In this document: piece by piece, positions 28,848 to 39,879 of the stretch | Position numbering within the stretch: the first letter of the stretch is position 1 | Layout: every line of letters begins with the position of its first letter | Notes under the pieces: generated by a model | What the model was told of the DNA's origin: nothing | The model's database searches: none | What the model saw: only the letters and a program-made list of their open reading frames with translations | NCBI GenBank assembly: GCA_020186115.1 | Contig: WSYJ01000009.1 | Coordinates: forward strand, 124,001 to 188,000 | Direction: 5' to 3' | Origin: Histomonas meleagridis | Taxonomy: Eukaryota > Parabasalia > Tritrichomonadida > Dientamoebidae | DNA: 64,000 nucleotides | Made by a program: the position numbers and the translations under genes

Positions 28848-31800
28848 TTAATCAAAAGCTTTCTCGCTAATGTCTTTTTCGTTTTGTTCAGTTACAATGT
28901 CGATCGCTTCAGCTTTCGTAATCTCTGAAGAGGTACTATGACCTTTTTCATATTTAACAGTGAAATATTTATCACATTCTTCGAGAAATTCCTTTTTGAA
29001 AGTAGTGAATATAATTTGCGATTTTTCATTTTCGTTATTTGAGATTTCCATAATTTTCGCCACATCTCTTCGGTATTTATCATCAAGTGCTGCGTCAACT
29101 TCATCAAACAAATAAAAAGGCGCAGGTAAATATTGCTGAATCGCAAATACTAAAGTTAAAGAAACTAATGCCTTTTGTCCGCCACTTAATTGTGAAAGAG
29201 AAGAAACTTCATGTTGACCATCGAATTGTATATTAATTGATATACCATTTTGTTCGAGTAATAATTTACCATTTCCTCTTGGCTCTAATATCGAAAATAT
29301 CTTTGTGAAATTCTCTGATATTTGTGCAAATGTTTTCCGAATTGCTTCGTCTTTTTTTTGATCCAAACTTTCGATTAATTTTAGAATTGAGTTTTCACTT
29401 TCTTTTAGTTCTATTCTTTTAATTTCTAAGTTTTCTCTTTGGGAACTAAATTGATTATATTGATCAATTGCTTTTTTGTTTATATATTTGAACTTTGATT
29501 GTGACTTTTTAATTTCATTAAGTTTTCGATGAAGTTTTTTAATGGATAAATTTTCCATTTCATTAATTTCATTTGTTGGTATCATTCCAATGTTTCTAAG
29601 TAAATTCATTGATTCATTTCTTCTTTGTTGTAATAATGAAATTGTCATTATAAGTTTCTCGAGTATTTTCTTTTCATTATTTATAATTTTATTAATTTCT
29701 TTTTCTTCATTTTGTAATTCATTAACATTTTGTTCAATAATGGAAATTTGATGATTTTTATCAGTAATTTTATCATCAATATCATTAATCATTAAAGTAA
29801 ATTCTTGAATTTTCTGTTCAATAATTCCATTTTCATTTTCTAATTTTGTTAATTCTGATTCAAATTGATTAATTTGTATCTTTTCGATTTCTTCAATTAT
29901 TCTTTTCTTTCGTGGCTGATAATTATTTTTAAGATTATTTGTCAATTCCGATATTTTTGTATATAAAATATTATATTGTTTTTGTATTTCTTCTTTTTGT
30001 TTTAATAAATCATTTAATTCTTTTATACTTTTTTCATCAAATTTATTATTTTGTTGATTCAAATATGATAATTTTTCATTTAAAGACAAAATGAATTTTG
30101 TTAAATTTTCGATTTTCTTATTCATTTCATTGATTTGATTTTGTTTCACTTCTATTTCTTTTCGTAGTAAATCAATTTCAATTCCTTTTTTCTCTTCATT
30201 AAGATAAGTTATATTTAATGATATTTCTTTTGATTGTTCATTTAAATTCTTTTGTTCTTCATTAGCATTATATAATTCATTTTTAATGTTTTGGATTTCG
30301 TTTTGAATATTTTCTTTTATTTGTTCATTGTTCATAATTTGTAATGATATTGCAAAAGGTGTTAATTTCTTTCGATATGATCCACCAGTTAATTCACCTC
30401 TAACACTTACATATTCACCTGCACGTGTTACGCAATTAACGTTATATTCCGTAGAAATTTTTGTTGCTTCTTCAAGTGTATTAGCTAATGCAACATTACC
30501 AAATATTTTAAGTATTATTGGTTCGAATTTTTTATCATATTTAAGTTGAGATATTAATGTTGGAACTTGATTTGGTATAAAAATTTTTTTATTTTTAATC
30601 CTATTTAATGATACAAATGCAATTCTTCCTAATTTATTTTCTAATAAATAATTAATTAACGTTTCCGCTATATCGTCATTATCAACTACATAATAAAATA
30701 ATTGTGATTTTGCTACAATACAAATCGCATTTGATAGTTCATATTCACATGATATTAAATCATATACAGGTGAATAAATTCCTTCTTTTTTGATTTGTTG
30801 GATTGAAAAAATTGCATCTCCAATATCATGTGGCATCATTTTAAATATTTTTGTTTTTAATTTATTAATTTCATTTTCGATTTTAGTTAATTCATTTAGA
30901 TGTTTATCTTCTTTTTTCCATAATTCTTTAATATGATTTGTTATAAAATTATTTCTTTCATCAATTAAATTTCGTTGATTATATAATTCATTTAATTTAC
31001 TTTCATTTTGATTTTGTTCTTCATTTAAATATCCTAATTCATTTAATTTGGTGTCAACTTCAATTTGAATTTGTTCTTTCTCTTTTTCGATCATTTCTAT
31101 TTTGTGTTGTGTATTTACTAATTCATCTTCGACTTCTTTTGGACTTTGTGTACATCCTCCAACAATTTGTTGTAATCCTTCAATTTTCCCTTCGATTAAA
31201 GCCTTTTGATCAGATATTTTATTATATTCTTCTTGAATTTGTTCTAATTCATTTTCACAATTTGTTATACTTGAATCAATTCTTGATAATTTATTATTTA
31301 ATGTATTTTGAATTCGCTTTTCACTTTTGATTTTTAATTGTATTTCTTGAATTTTGAATTCTGTCATTTTTTGATTGCATTTCATTTCATTATTTTGTTC
31401 TTCAATTTTTCCTTTTTCATTATTTAATTCTTTTTCTTCTTCAATTAATACTTTCATTTCATTTTGTTGACTTTTTATTTGTTGATGGATATTTTCATAT
31501 TCATATAATTTTTGTTCGATTTCTTCTTTTTTATTGTTTCTTTCGATATCTTTCATATTTAATTCGTTTTCTGTTGTTTCCATCTCTTTGTTACTAATTA
31601 AATAATCAATTGCCTTTTTATATTTTTCGATTCTTTCATATTCTTCAAGTTCTTCTTTTTCAACTTCTAATTGTGTAATTCTTTCAATGATATATTCGAA
31701 TGATTCTTGGATTTTATTAATTCTTTCATTCGATTCATTTAACATTTTTAATGCATTTTCTCTTTGTTTATCATAGTATTTTGTTCCTGCAATTTCCATT

Positions 31801-32276
31801 AGTAAATCAAGTCTATTTGAATCTTTCATTAATGTTAAGCCATTAATTTTTCCTTGGCGAACAATATAATAACCATTTGATGGAGAAAATCCACAACTTT
31901 CGAGTAAATTATGAACTTCTTTTAATGTTGAAATTTTGTTATTTATTTGATATTCATCTTTTTTGATTCCAATACTTCTTTTAATAGATACATAATCAGT
32001 ATCAATAGGTATTTGTCTTTTAGCATTATCAAAGATTATTTCAACAGATGCAAATTTTCCAGATCTTGTATGACCATCATGAATTAAAGCTTTTTTATCA
32101 GATACTCTTAAATGTGTATATTCATCCAATAAAACGAACCCAATGGCTGAATAAAAATTTGATTTACCTGATCCATTTAAACCGATAATTGCATTTCTTC
32201 CTGGTGTAAAAGGACCAAATGTTATTGTTTGGTCATACGATTTAAATCCATTAACAATAACTTTATGTATGAACAT
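28848..32276 (-). CDS. SMC3: SMC3 cohesin ATPase subunit
   Basis: 1142 residues from ATG 32276 (a GTG just upstream is not a plausible start). It forms the cohesin ring with SMC1 and a kleisin, holding sister chromatids together. Visible: N-terminal F-K-S-Y motif and Walker A G-L-N-G-S-G-K-S-N (residues about 33-41); SMC3-type S-N-G-Y-Y-I-V-R-Q-G-K-I-N (about 140); long coiled coil; hinge at about 500-640 with R-G-E-L-T-G-G-S; second coiled coil; ABC signature L-S-G-G-Q-K-A-L (about 1020); Walker B L-F-D-E-V-D-A-A-L-D (about 1055). The Y-x-I-V-R-Q-G-K-I motif separates SMC3 from SMC1, 2 and 4. Length is a little under the roughly 1200 usual for the family. Stop is TAA followed by A. It lies 77 bp downstream of eS7 on the same strand. 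Confidence 0.95.
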   Translation of the reverse strand: MFIHKVIVNGFKSYDQTITFGPFTPGRNAIIGLNGSGKSNFYSAIGFVLLDEYTHLRVSDKKALIHDGHTRSGKFASVEIIFDNAKRQIPIDTDYVSIKRSIGIKKDEYQINNKISTLKEVHNLLESCGFSPSNGYYIVRQGKINGLTLMKDSNRLDLLMEIAGTKYYDKQRENALKMLNESNERINKIQESFEYIIERITQLEVEKEELEEYERIEKYKKAIDYLISNKEMETTENELNMKDIERNNKKEEIEQKLYEYENIHQQIKSQQNEMKVLIEEEKELNNEKGKIEEQNNEMKCNQKMTEFKIQEIQLKIKSEKRIQNTLNNKLSRIDSSITNCENELEQIQEEYNKISDQKALIEGKIEGLQQIVGGCTQSPKEVEDELVNTQHKIEMIEKEKEQIQIEVDTKLNELGYLNEEQNQNESKLNELYNQRNLIDERNNFITNHIKELWKKEDKHLNELTKIENEINKLKTKIFKMMPHDIGDAIFSIQQIKKEGIYSPVYDLISCEYELSNAICIVAKSQLFYYVVDNDDIAETLINYLLENKLGRIAFVSLNRIKNKKIFIPNQVPTLISQLKYDKKFEPIILKIFGNVALANTLEEATKISTEYNVNCVTRAGEYVSVRGELTGGSYRKKLTPFAISLQIMNNEQIKENIQNEIQNIKNELYNANEEQKNLNEQSKEISLNITYLNEEKKGIEIDLLRKEIEVKQNQINEMNKKIENLTKFILSLNEKLSYLNQQNNKFDEKSIKELNDLLKQKEEIQKQYNILYTKISELTNNLKNNYQPRKKRIIEEIEKIQINQFESELTKLENENGIIEQKIQEFTLMINDIDDKITDKNHQISIIEQNVNELQNEEKEINKIINNEKKILEKLIMTISLLQQRRNESMNLLRNIGMIPTNEINEMENLSIKKLHRKLNEIKKSQSKFKYINKKAIDQYNQFSSQRENLEIKRIELKESENSILKLIESLDQKKDEAIRKTFAQISENFTKIFSILEPRGNGKLLLEQNGISINIQFDGQHEVSSLSQLSGGQKALVSLTLVFAIQQYLPAPFYLFDEVDAALDDKYRRDVAKIMEISNNENEKSQIIFTTFKKEFLEECDKYFTVKYEKGHSTSSEITKAEAIDIVTEQNEKDISEKAFD

Positions 32277-32353
32277 CACAAAAAAAAATGAAAATTTAAC
32301 ATCAAACTTTGATGTGATCTCAGTTTTTGAATAGTTTATATAAAACGGTTTAT

Positions 32354-32902
32354 TTAATGGGTTGCAACTTCAAAAACTGCATTAATTCCAGTTAATTTAT
32401 GATATGCAGCACTAAATGAACGAAGGCGATCTTCAACACGTGTCTTGTCATGTGCATCAAGTGTAACATATGTTGTGAGTTTTCCGTCAAGACCATAATG
32501 TGTGCGTTTTGCAACAATTGCTGTTGGGTAAACAACATCATCAAGAAGTCCTTCGTGGACTGCACGAAGAGTACGTCCAGCATTACGGATGGCCTTGTAA
32601 CGGCGTCCTGGTTCTGGAGTCTTTGGAAATGCACGACGTTTTGCAACAATAACGACTTGTGAATTCCCAAGTTTCTTCTCAAGCTCTGGGATGAGAGCTC
32701 CTTGGATTTGATGAAAAGCAGAGATTTGTTTGTATGGGACTTCAACAATGACAACTTTGATGCCATTTGTGGTAACTTCTTTAGCACCAGTGATCTTTAA
32801 GAGGTTCATGACCTTTTCGTTGGCGGCGCCTTTGATTTCGCTAAATGCTGTGTCAACTTGTTTTTCAAGAGCTGTAAGTTCGCCTCTTTTGACTGTGCTC
32901 AT
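32354..32902 (-). CDS. RPS7: 40S ribosomal protein eS7
   Basis: 182 residues from ATG 32902 (M-S-T-V-K-R-G-E). An upstream in-frame ATG at 32923 would add seven residues (M-H-G-L-S-I-F) not expected in the family, and the leader is read more naturally as untranslated. The family core is plain: V-V-I-V-A-K-R-R-A-F-P-K, then R-A-V-H-E-G-L-L-D-D-V-V-Y-P and I-V-A-K-R-T. eS7 sits on the small-subunit head/body side and takes part in rRNA processing. Length is close to the usual 190 residues. Codon use is richer in C-ending codons, in keeping with high expression. Stop is TAA followed by A. Confidence 0.95.
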   Translation of the reverse strand: MSTVKRGELTALEKQVDTAFSEIKGAANEKVMNLLKITGAKEVTTNGIKVVIVEVPYKQISAFHQIQGALIPELEKKLGNSQVVIVAKRRAFPKTPEPGRRYKAIRNAGRTLRAVHEGLLDDVVYPTAIVAKRTHYGLDGKLTTYVTLDAHDKTRVEDRLRSFSAAYHKLTGINAVFEVATH

Positions 32903-33545
32903 AAAGATCGAAAGGCCATGCATAACCGTCCAAACCGTTGCGTTTGCTTTTAAATGATTTACAAATAATAAACTTTTTGAATGAATTATTTGATGCTATT
33001 CAACATAAATGATTATAATTAATTACCTGGGCAAGACAAATCGAATTAAATGAAGTAATTTAATGCTTTTTACTTTTACTCACAGTTTTTATTGATCATA
33101 AAATTTCTTTTCTTAAGATTTTGGATAATTTAATTCATTACAATAATGAGAAATTCTTTCCTGTTTTTTTTTTTTAATGTCTTAACTACGCACGTGATAA
33201 CAATTTCCAATTCAGCCACACAAATTGGACGTAATGGATTTCATTCATGTACTAATTTAGAACCATTATCATTAGCAAAAATGTAGAAGCAATTGGACAT
33301 ATTGGAATTTCTGAGCAAAATTTTAAAATGTGTTTATTACAGGTTATGCACCACCAACTACTATAAGTTCAATAATTCAAAGTGATACAACAATATCGCT
33401 TACATATTCTTTGACCATTGTTATATACTCTTTATGAAACACAAACTAAATCATTTTCATTATTTAATAACAATTCAACTTTTTTTCTATTGAAACACAG
33501 TTTATTCATTATAATTGTGCATTTATTGTTGATTCAACGTATTAG
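32903..33545. other. Intergenic, 643 bp
   Basis: Contains the eS7 leader and promoter (no clear TCA initiator; the sequence before the ATG is TTTCGATCTTT on the minus strand), a T12 run at 33164-33175 and a few possible worn BspA-like fragments near 33280-33320 that are too weak to call. Confidence 0.4.
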
Positions 33546-33838
33546 AATATTATTCGAATTTCTTCACATATATTAATGGAAATGATATGCAAAAAGATGT
33601 TATAATAATTGTAATTATTGTTTGTATTGTTATTATTTTTATTATTGTAACATTACTTATATTGTTAATTTGAATTCGAAATCAAAAATTGGAAATTAAT
33701 GGAAATGAAACATAAGAACAAAATGAGACTATAAACACATTTGCAATAAGATTATCTAGTTCAAGCATTCAAGAAGATTATTTTGTTGTTGATTTTAATG
33801 AAGATAAATTTATCAAAAAATATAAATATCGCAAATAA
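33546..33838 (+). pseudogene. BspA-like protein C-terminal tail, relic
   Basis: Read in one frame, this stretch repeats the end of the BspA-like gene at 26268. The order is Y-Y-S-N-F-F-T-Y-I-N, an Ile/Val-rich membrane segment (I-I-V-I-I-V-C-I-V-I-I), L-L-I, I-R-N-Q-K, then an Asn/Glu stretch, I-Q-E-D and D-F-N-E-D-K-F-I. It is interrupted by in-frame TGA (33671-33673) and TAA codons and ends at TAA 33836-33838. The LRR part is missing. It marks a second, dead BspA locus just upstream of the Hsp70 frame. Confidence 0.75.
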
Positions 33839-34091
33839 TTGTTTTTTGGATATTTAAAACATTTTTGATAAATTAATGCTTTAATATGATTTCAATTGAC
33901 TATAACTTTAGAAAACTAGAATATATTTCAATATTTAAGTAAAAATATTTATATAGTTAATTAAACTTTTTATTTTGTTACCATCATCATAGGAACCGTT
34001 AATATTTCAATACTTTAAATGGTCGAATACTTAAATTGAATCATTAAATGCTCAACCAAAAAAAATGCCTTCATAAGATCATTTTTTTATT

Positions 34092-36041
34092 ATGTCAGCA
34101 ATTGGTATTGATCTTGGTCCCACATATCGTTGTGTCGGTGTCTTCAGACACCGTCGTGTCGATATTATAGCAACTGATACGGGTAATCGCACATCCCCAT
34201 CTTATATGTTGCATTCACCGAAGATGAAAGACTTGTTGGTGATGCCGCAAAGAACCAAGCAGCCATGAATCCAACAAACACAGTATTTGATGCGCAGCGT
34301 ATGATTGGTCGTAAGTTTAGTGATCCAGTTGTTCAAAAAAGATATGCAACATTGGCCATTCAAAGGTTGTTCGTGGTGATGCAGATCGTCCAAGGATTCA
34401 AGTTCAATGGAAGGGTGAAACCAAACAATTCTATCCAGAAGAAATCTCAGCTATGGTTTTAGGTAAAATGAAGGAAATCGCCGAAAGCCAACTTTCCAAC
34501 AAAGTTACTGATGCTGTTGTTACAGTTCCAGCATATTTCAACGATGGTCAACGTCAAGCCACAAAAGATGCAGGGTGTTATTGCCGGATTAAATGTTCTT
34601 CGTATCATCAACGAACCAACAGCCGCTGCTATTGCATTTGGTCTTAACGAAAAATCTGATAACGAACGTCATGTTCTTATCTTCGATCTTGGCGGCGGTA
34701 CATTTGATGTTTCATTACTTGATATCGATGGCGGCATGTTCGAAGTGCGTGCCACAGCAGGTGATACACATCTTGGCGGTGAAGATTTTGATAATCGTAT
34801 GGTTAATTACTTCGCAGATCGTTTCCAAAAGAAGTTCAAATGCGACTTAAGACAATCGATACGTGCACTCCGTACATTACGAACAGCATGCGAACGTGCT
34901 AAGCGAACATTATCCACAGCCACATCCGCATCAATTGTCTGCGATTCATTATATGAAGGCCACGACTTTATGGATAACATCTCACGTGCTATGTTCGAGA
35001 ACTTAAATGATGAACTTTTCAGGTCAACAATGAATCCAGTCGCACAAGTTTTTAAGAGATGCGAACATGTCGAAGTCCGATGTCACCGATATTGTTCTTG
35101 TTGGAGGTTCATCGCGTATTCCACGTGTCCAACAATTGTTGCAAGACTTCTTCAACGGTAAGCAGCCATGTCGTGGTGTTGATCCTGATGAAGCAGTTGC
35201 ATATGGTGCAGCAGTTCAAGCAGCAATTATCAAAGGCGATACACATGAAGAAATCAAAGATATCTTATTGTTAGATGTTGCACCGCTTTCATTAGGTATC
35301 GAAACAGCAGGTGAAATTATGACAGTGCTGATTCCACGTAACACAACAATCCCATGCAAGAAGTCAAATGTCTTCACAACATTCTCCGATAACCAGCCTG
35401 CAGTTACAATCAAAGTTTATGAAGGAGAACGTTCACGAACACGCGATAACAACTTGCTTGGTACATTCGATTTAACAGGCATTCCGCCAGCACCACGCGG
35501 CGTGCCACAGATTGAAGTTACATTCGATGTTAACGCAGATGGTATTATGAACGTTTCGGCACAAGATAAGTCGACAGGTAACGTGAAGAAGATTACGATT
35601 AAGAATGAGAAAGGACGTCTTTCACAAGCAGATATCGACAAAATGGTTGCAGACGCAGAGAAGTACAAAGCACAAGATGAAGAAGTGCGTAAGAAAGTGG
35701 AAGCGAAGAACGCACTCGAAGGATACTGCTTCGGCGTACGCAACTCATTAAATCAAGAGCAGTTCGCTAACGCATTGTCACAATCAGACAAGGACACAAT
35801 CAACAAGGAAATCAATGACGCGCTCGCATGGATCGACGCTAACCAAGACGCAGACGTCGCTACAATCGAAGCGAAGCAGAAGGAACTCGAAGGCAAACTG
35901 ATGCCAATTATGCAATCGGCTTATCAACATGCGGCAGGCGGCGCACAAGGCGGAATGCCAGGCGCGAACATGCAAGGAGGAAGTGGAGCATCAGCAAATA
36001 GTGGACACTCATCAGGACCACGTGTTGAAGAAGTCGATTAA
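34092..36041 (+). pseudogene. Cytosolic Hsp70, reading frame broken by five insertions in its first half
   Basis: From ATG 34092 the protein matches cytosolic Hsp70 over its whole length, ending in the E-E-V-D tail. Frame changes lie near 34206 (+2), 34340 (+1, A run), 34364 (+1), 34575 (+1, G run) and 35050 (+1, T run). All are insertions and sum to six. From about 35067 to 36041 the frame is intact (324 residues: end of the nucleotide-binding domain, substrate-binding domain, lid). Conserved landmarks: [23 protein letters not shown], and the [11 protein letters not shown] linker region. The first phosphate loop reads G-I-D-L-G-P-T-Y-R where G-T-T-Y-S is normal, a change at a nucleotide-contacting position. 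Either a recent pseudogene or an assembly with homopolymer errors. GATCATTTTTTT before the ATG resembles an initiator. Confidence 0.85.
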
Positions 36042-39000
36042 ATGAATAAATTATATATTTTATGTTGATTAAATGTTATTGAAATGAAATAAATCACAAA
36101 TTAAATTAAAATATTTTTCTTGTGATTTTATAAGAAACAGTGCAATCAATTTATATATATATTTATTTGAAATGTTTGTTTTGGATTTAGTCATCAGCTG
36201 AAATATATCATTAAGGATTTGACAATTATGATTTTGCACAAAATATTGTTTTATTTAATAATTATCAGATTTAAATGAAGAATATCATTTATGAATATGC
36301 TTTGAGATGTTACTTCAAGATGAAATCTTCTTTTGATTCCGTTCATTTGCTAATAAAATCAGTATATTTTAAAGATTTTTTGCTTAAAATATAAGGAATT
36401 TGGTGATAATATTATTATTTATACAAATTTTTAAACAAAATTCCAAATTCTGATGAGTTCGCATTTATTTTCTTCTTTTTCAGGTAAGTAACCAACGCGG
36501 AGTGTGTAATAAAACAAATGTATTATATAGAAAATCGATAAGTAAAACAAGCGCCAATTCTTTTGATTGTTGGTTATGATGGAAAATAATTTAACTGCAT
36601 GTAAGTAACTTTGTTTACGTGTTTTGATTTCTTTGTTTTTAGTGTCAGGTAAAAAGAAATAAATTATTATAAAAAAAAAAAAAAACATACATGTTGACAT
36701 CACAATGCAAATTTGAGAATTCTTGAAACCAAAATTTAAGTATATTTGATACATATGGACATTGAAATGCAAGTCCAAGAATAAAAGAATAGTAACAAAC
36801 AAAATAATGGATCTGGAAATTATTGAGTCAAGTTGATTTTTTGCCTTTTAGATTTGAACCACTTAACTAACTTCATGATAAATAAATTTTATTAATCCAG
36901 AAATAATCGTTTATGCTACTAAATTCATGAGTACTGGGTTATCTGACTTTACGCTTTCGTCTCTTTCTTTCTCAATTTCCTTTGGTCTTCGATATTATAA
37001 AAAACTTGCTAAAAATAATTAAAGCTATATGTAGTGCTCCAATGGTTACCACGTTGAGATCATTTACTTAAAAATTAATTTTCTATCACAATTTGAATTA
37101 AATGCAAATAATAAATTATCTAAATGTATTATTTTTTTTCAAAACTGTATTTCCTTTGTATCGTTCGCCGATGGCCTCATTCTGAAGTTTATCAAAAAAC
37201 ACAATTTTGGATTTTTTATGAGGCATTCTGTGCTATAGACAGAGAGATAACTTGGCGATTTGACATTGGAACCCGAAAAGAAGCAATCTCCAACATGTAC
37301 TGTGAACTCGAAACATACACTAGCAGTTTAAGCTTTGGCTCCACAATAAGTTATGTTTGCATAAGAAATACTTGAAGTATATGATGTTTCTTTTTGTGAT
37401 CCTGAAAATATTGCTCCAAATCTTTCATTAAAACTCCCAGTGATCGAAGAGAAAAAAAAAAAAAAAAGTTGTGAAAACTTGCGATAAAGAGATCCACCTT
37501 AGAGAGATGAATATTTTGTGGAAATACAAATATGGATTGTTATGTTTGCGGAAATTTGACCAACAATTTCTACTTTTTGTTGCTTCTTCAATTTTTTATA
37601 AATCAAAAATGTTAACTGAGAACAGAAGTAAATTAAATATCCTTCCTGTTTTAACTTTCCTATGAAAGAATTGAATTTTTTAAATTGTGTTATTTTAGAG
37701 GTACTCAAACTGGGAAAATTTACATATTCTGATGAATTTTTTGATTTTTATTAAGTCCTTATCATCACTTAAGTAAAAATCTGTCTTCAAATTGAGAAAA
37801 AAATTACAGATCGAAATGGAAATTTCGAAACCGATTTTTTCAAAATATATATTTTTTAAGACCAATCTTAATTATTTTTGATGTATATGATTTTTTTAAA
37901 AATGGTAGTTCTTGAAATCTTAAGAATGATTTTTTTCATTCAATTTTCTTCATTTTATTATCACTTTATTTTAAATCGTATCTAAAAAGCTCTGTGAAGT
38001 TGTGTTGGTCTTTTTTTTCTAGTTATAATATTAAAATAAAGTAGATATTAAAATATAAATATTATATTTTTCAATTTTAATGATTTACCAAGATATTTAT
38101 ATTTCGATGGTCAAAAAGTACTCAAAAATTGGTTTTTTATATATTTTTTGTTATGTGATTATTTTCAATCAAAATTTTTGTAATTAAAATAGTTTTATTT
38201 GGCTTCACAAATATATTGGTTGCAGAAAATGAGACTTTAATTTTTCGATATTATTATTTGATAAAAATTTAAGAGATGAATAAAACCTAACGTTTAAATG
38301 TGTCAAATAATATATAATCGATTAGTAATATTTTCATATATATGGTTATGCAAAATATGCATTTTTGATTGAAAAACATGAGATTTTTATTTGTTTGATA
38401 AAAAAAAATGAACATTTTGAACACATTTTTTGGCAATAAAAAAATATTGTGCAATAGTTTTTTAATGGGGCCCACCTAATTATAAAGTTTAATATTCATT
38501 TATATATGAGCCAGCCTGACTATATATTTGTACTGCTGAAATTTTTTTATGCTTCATTCTTTCAGAAATAAAAAAAAAAAAAAAATAAATTGAATAATTT
38601 ACAATTCATTGGTTAACTTTTTGAATTAAAATTCGTAATTTGAATATGTACGGTTTTTCTTAATTCAATGTTTCAATGCATATAGAAAATGATGTCGTTA
38701 ACCTCACAAATTGGCTTTTTCGATCGAAAAATTCAAAAATGACCATATAGTCATGATATAAAATATAAAAATCACCATTGACAGATGCCTCACTATTTAT
38801 ATCCGGTATTCCTGAATTTAAATATGATAAATCGATCATTTTTTATGAATAAAGATAATGGAGATAAAGATATCAACTCGAAATATATAAATTTAATAAT
38901 ACTATTCGATCGATGTCTGATTCATTAACGACTCAGAAAATTAAACAAGAAAATACATCAGATATTATTTTTTAATTTATTTATGATTGATATTTATCAA

Positions 39001-39879
39001 AATAAAATATGTAAAATATGATATAATTATGATAGATTTAACAAATAATATTGTAAAATATCATAAATTACTTCAAATTTCTCACATTCATGATGAAAAG
39101 ACAAAAATATATTTAAATTTAATAAAAAAACATTCGATAATGATAAAAATACGAAAACAAAAAATCACAAGCTATTCATAGAAATATTCAATATCAAGGA
39201 AAAAGAGAAAAAATATAATGAAGAACAAAAAACGGATTAAAAATAATCTTTTCCTATCTGCATTTTTCAATTCACCAGAATATTGATCATTCGTAATAAT
39301 TTAAATAAAAAATATTCTTAAAAAATAATCAAATTTTTTTATTCACAAATAAATAAAGAAGAGCGCCACTTCATATAAAAAGTTGCATTTGCATAAATCT
39401 TGGAGAAGTTGTTTTTTTCATGTATTTTCACTTTTTCTCAAAATTTCAATAAAAATGATCAAGGTAATAGTTTAGAAAATAAATATATCTACATACAATA
39501 TTACTATATAGGAAATATTCCAAAATTCCCGAAAAAGTATGGTCGAAATCATATCGCATTTGGAAAGATTGAACAGTCAAAATTTCATAACGAGGGTATT
39601 TTTGCAATCTACTGCCGATGCCATTATTAACATAAAATTATTGTTGAAAAGATATTGCAGAATTTGAAGTTTGAGGAACTCTCTAAGAACACTCATTAAT
39701 ACAATTGTTATTCTTCGTATTTTTATTGATTTCTTATCTGAAAATTCTTTTTTTATTATTTTGAAATGACTTTTTACAAGAGAAATGAATGAGATCTCAT
39801 TATCTTCTGAATTGTAGTATTTTTCAAAAAAAAAAAATCATATCATTTCAACAATAATAATAACAAAAATGATTTATTT
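36042..39879. other. Gene-poor AT-rich region, 3.8 kb
   Basis: No convincing gene. Frames of 60-123 codons occur by chance in such composition. The frame at 36431-36802 (minus) includes a hydrophobic stretch followed by F-L-P-D-T-K-N-K, faintly like the last membrane segment of a sugar transporter (F-L-P-E-T-K-G-K), but the rest does not support it. The frame at 37124-37375 (plus) has ordinary-looking composition and no recognised family. Poly(A) runs occur at 36671 and 37450, and long T-rich stretches throughout. Confidence 0.5.

Noticed and set aside
36431-36802. Sugar-transporter remnant on the minus strand
   Set aside because: Only a hydrophobic stretch followed by F-L-P-D-T-K-N-K hints at it; no other transporter motif is seen in any frame.
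37124-37375. Possible small gene on the plus strand
   Set aside because: No recognised domain, no initiator-like motif, and the length is within chance for the composition.
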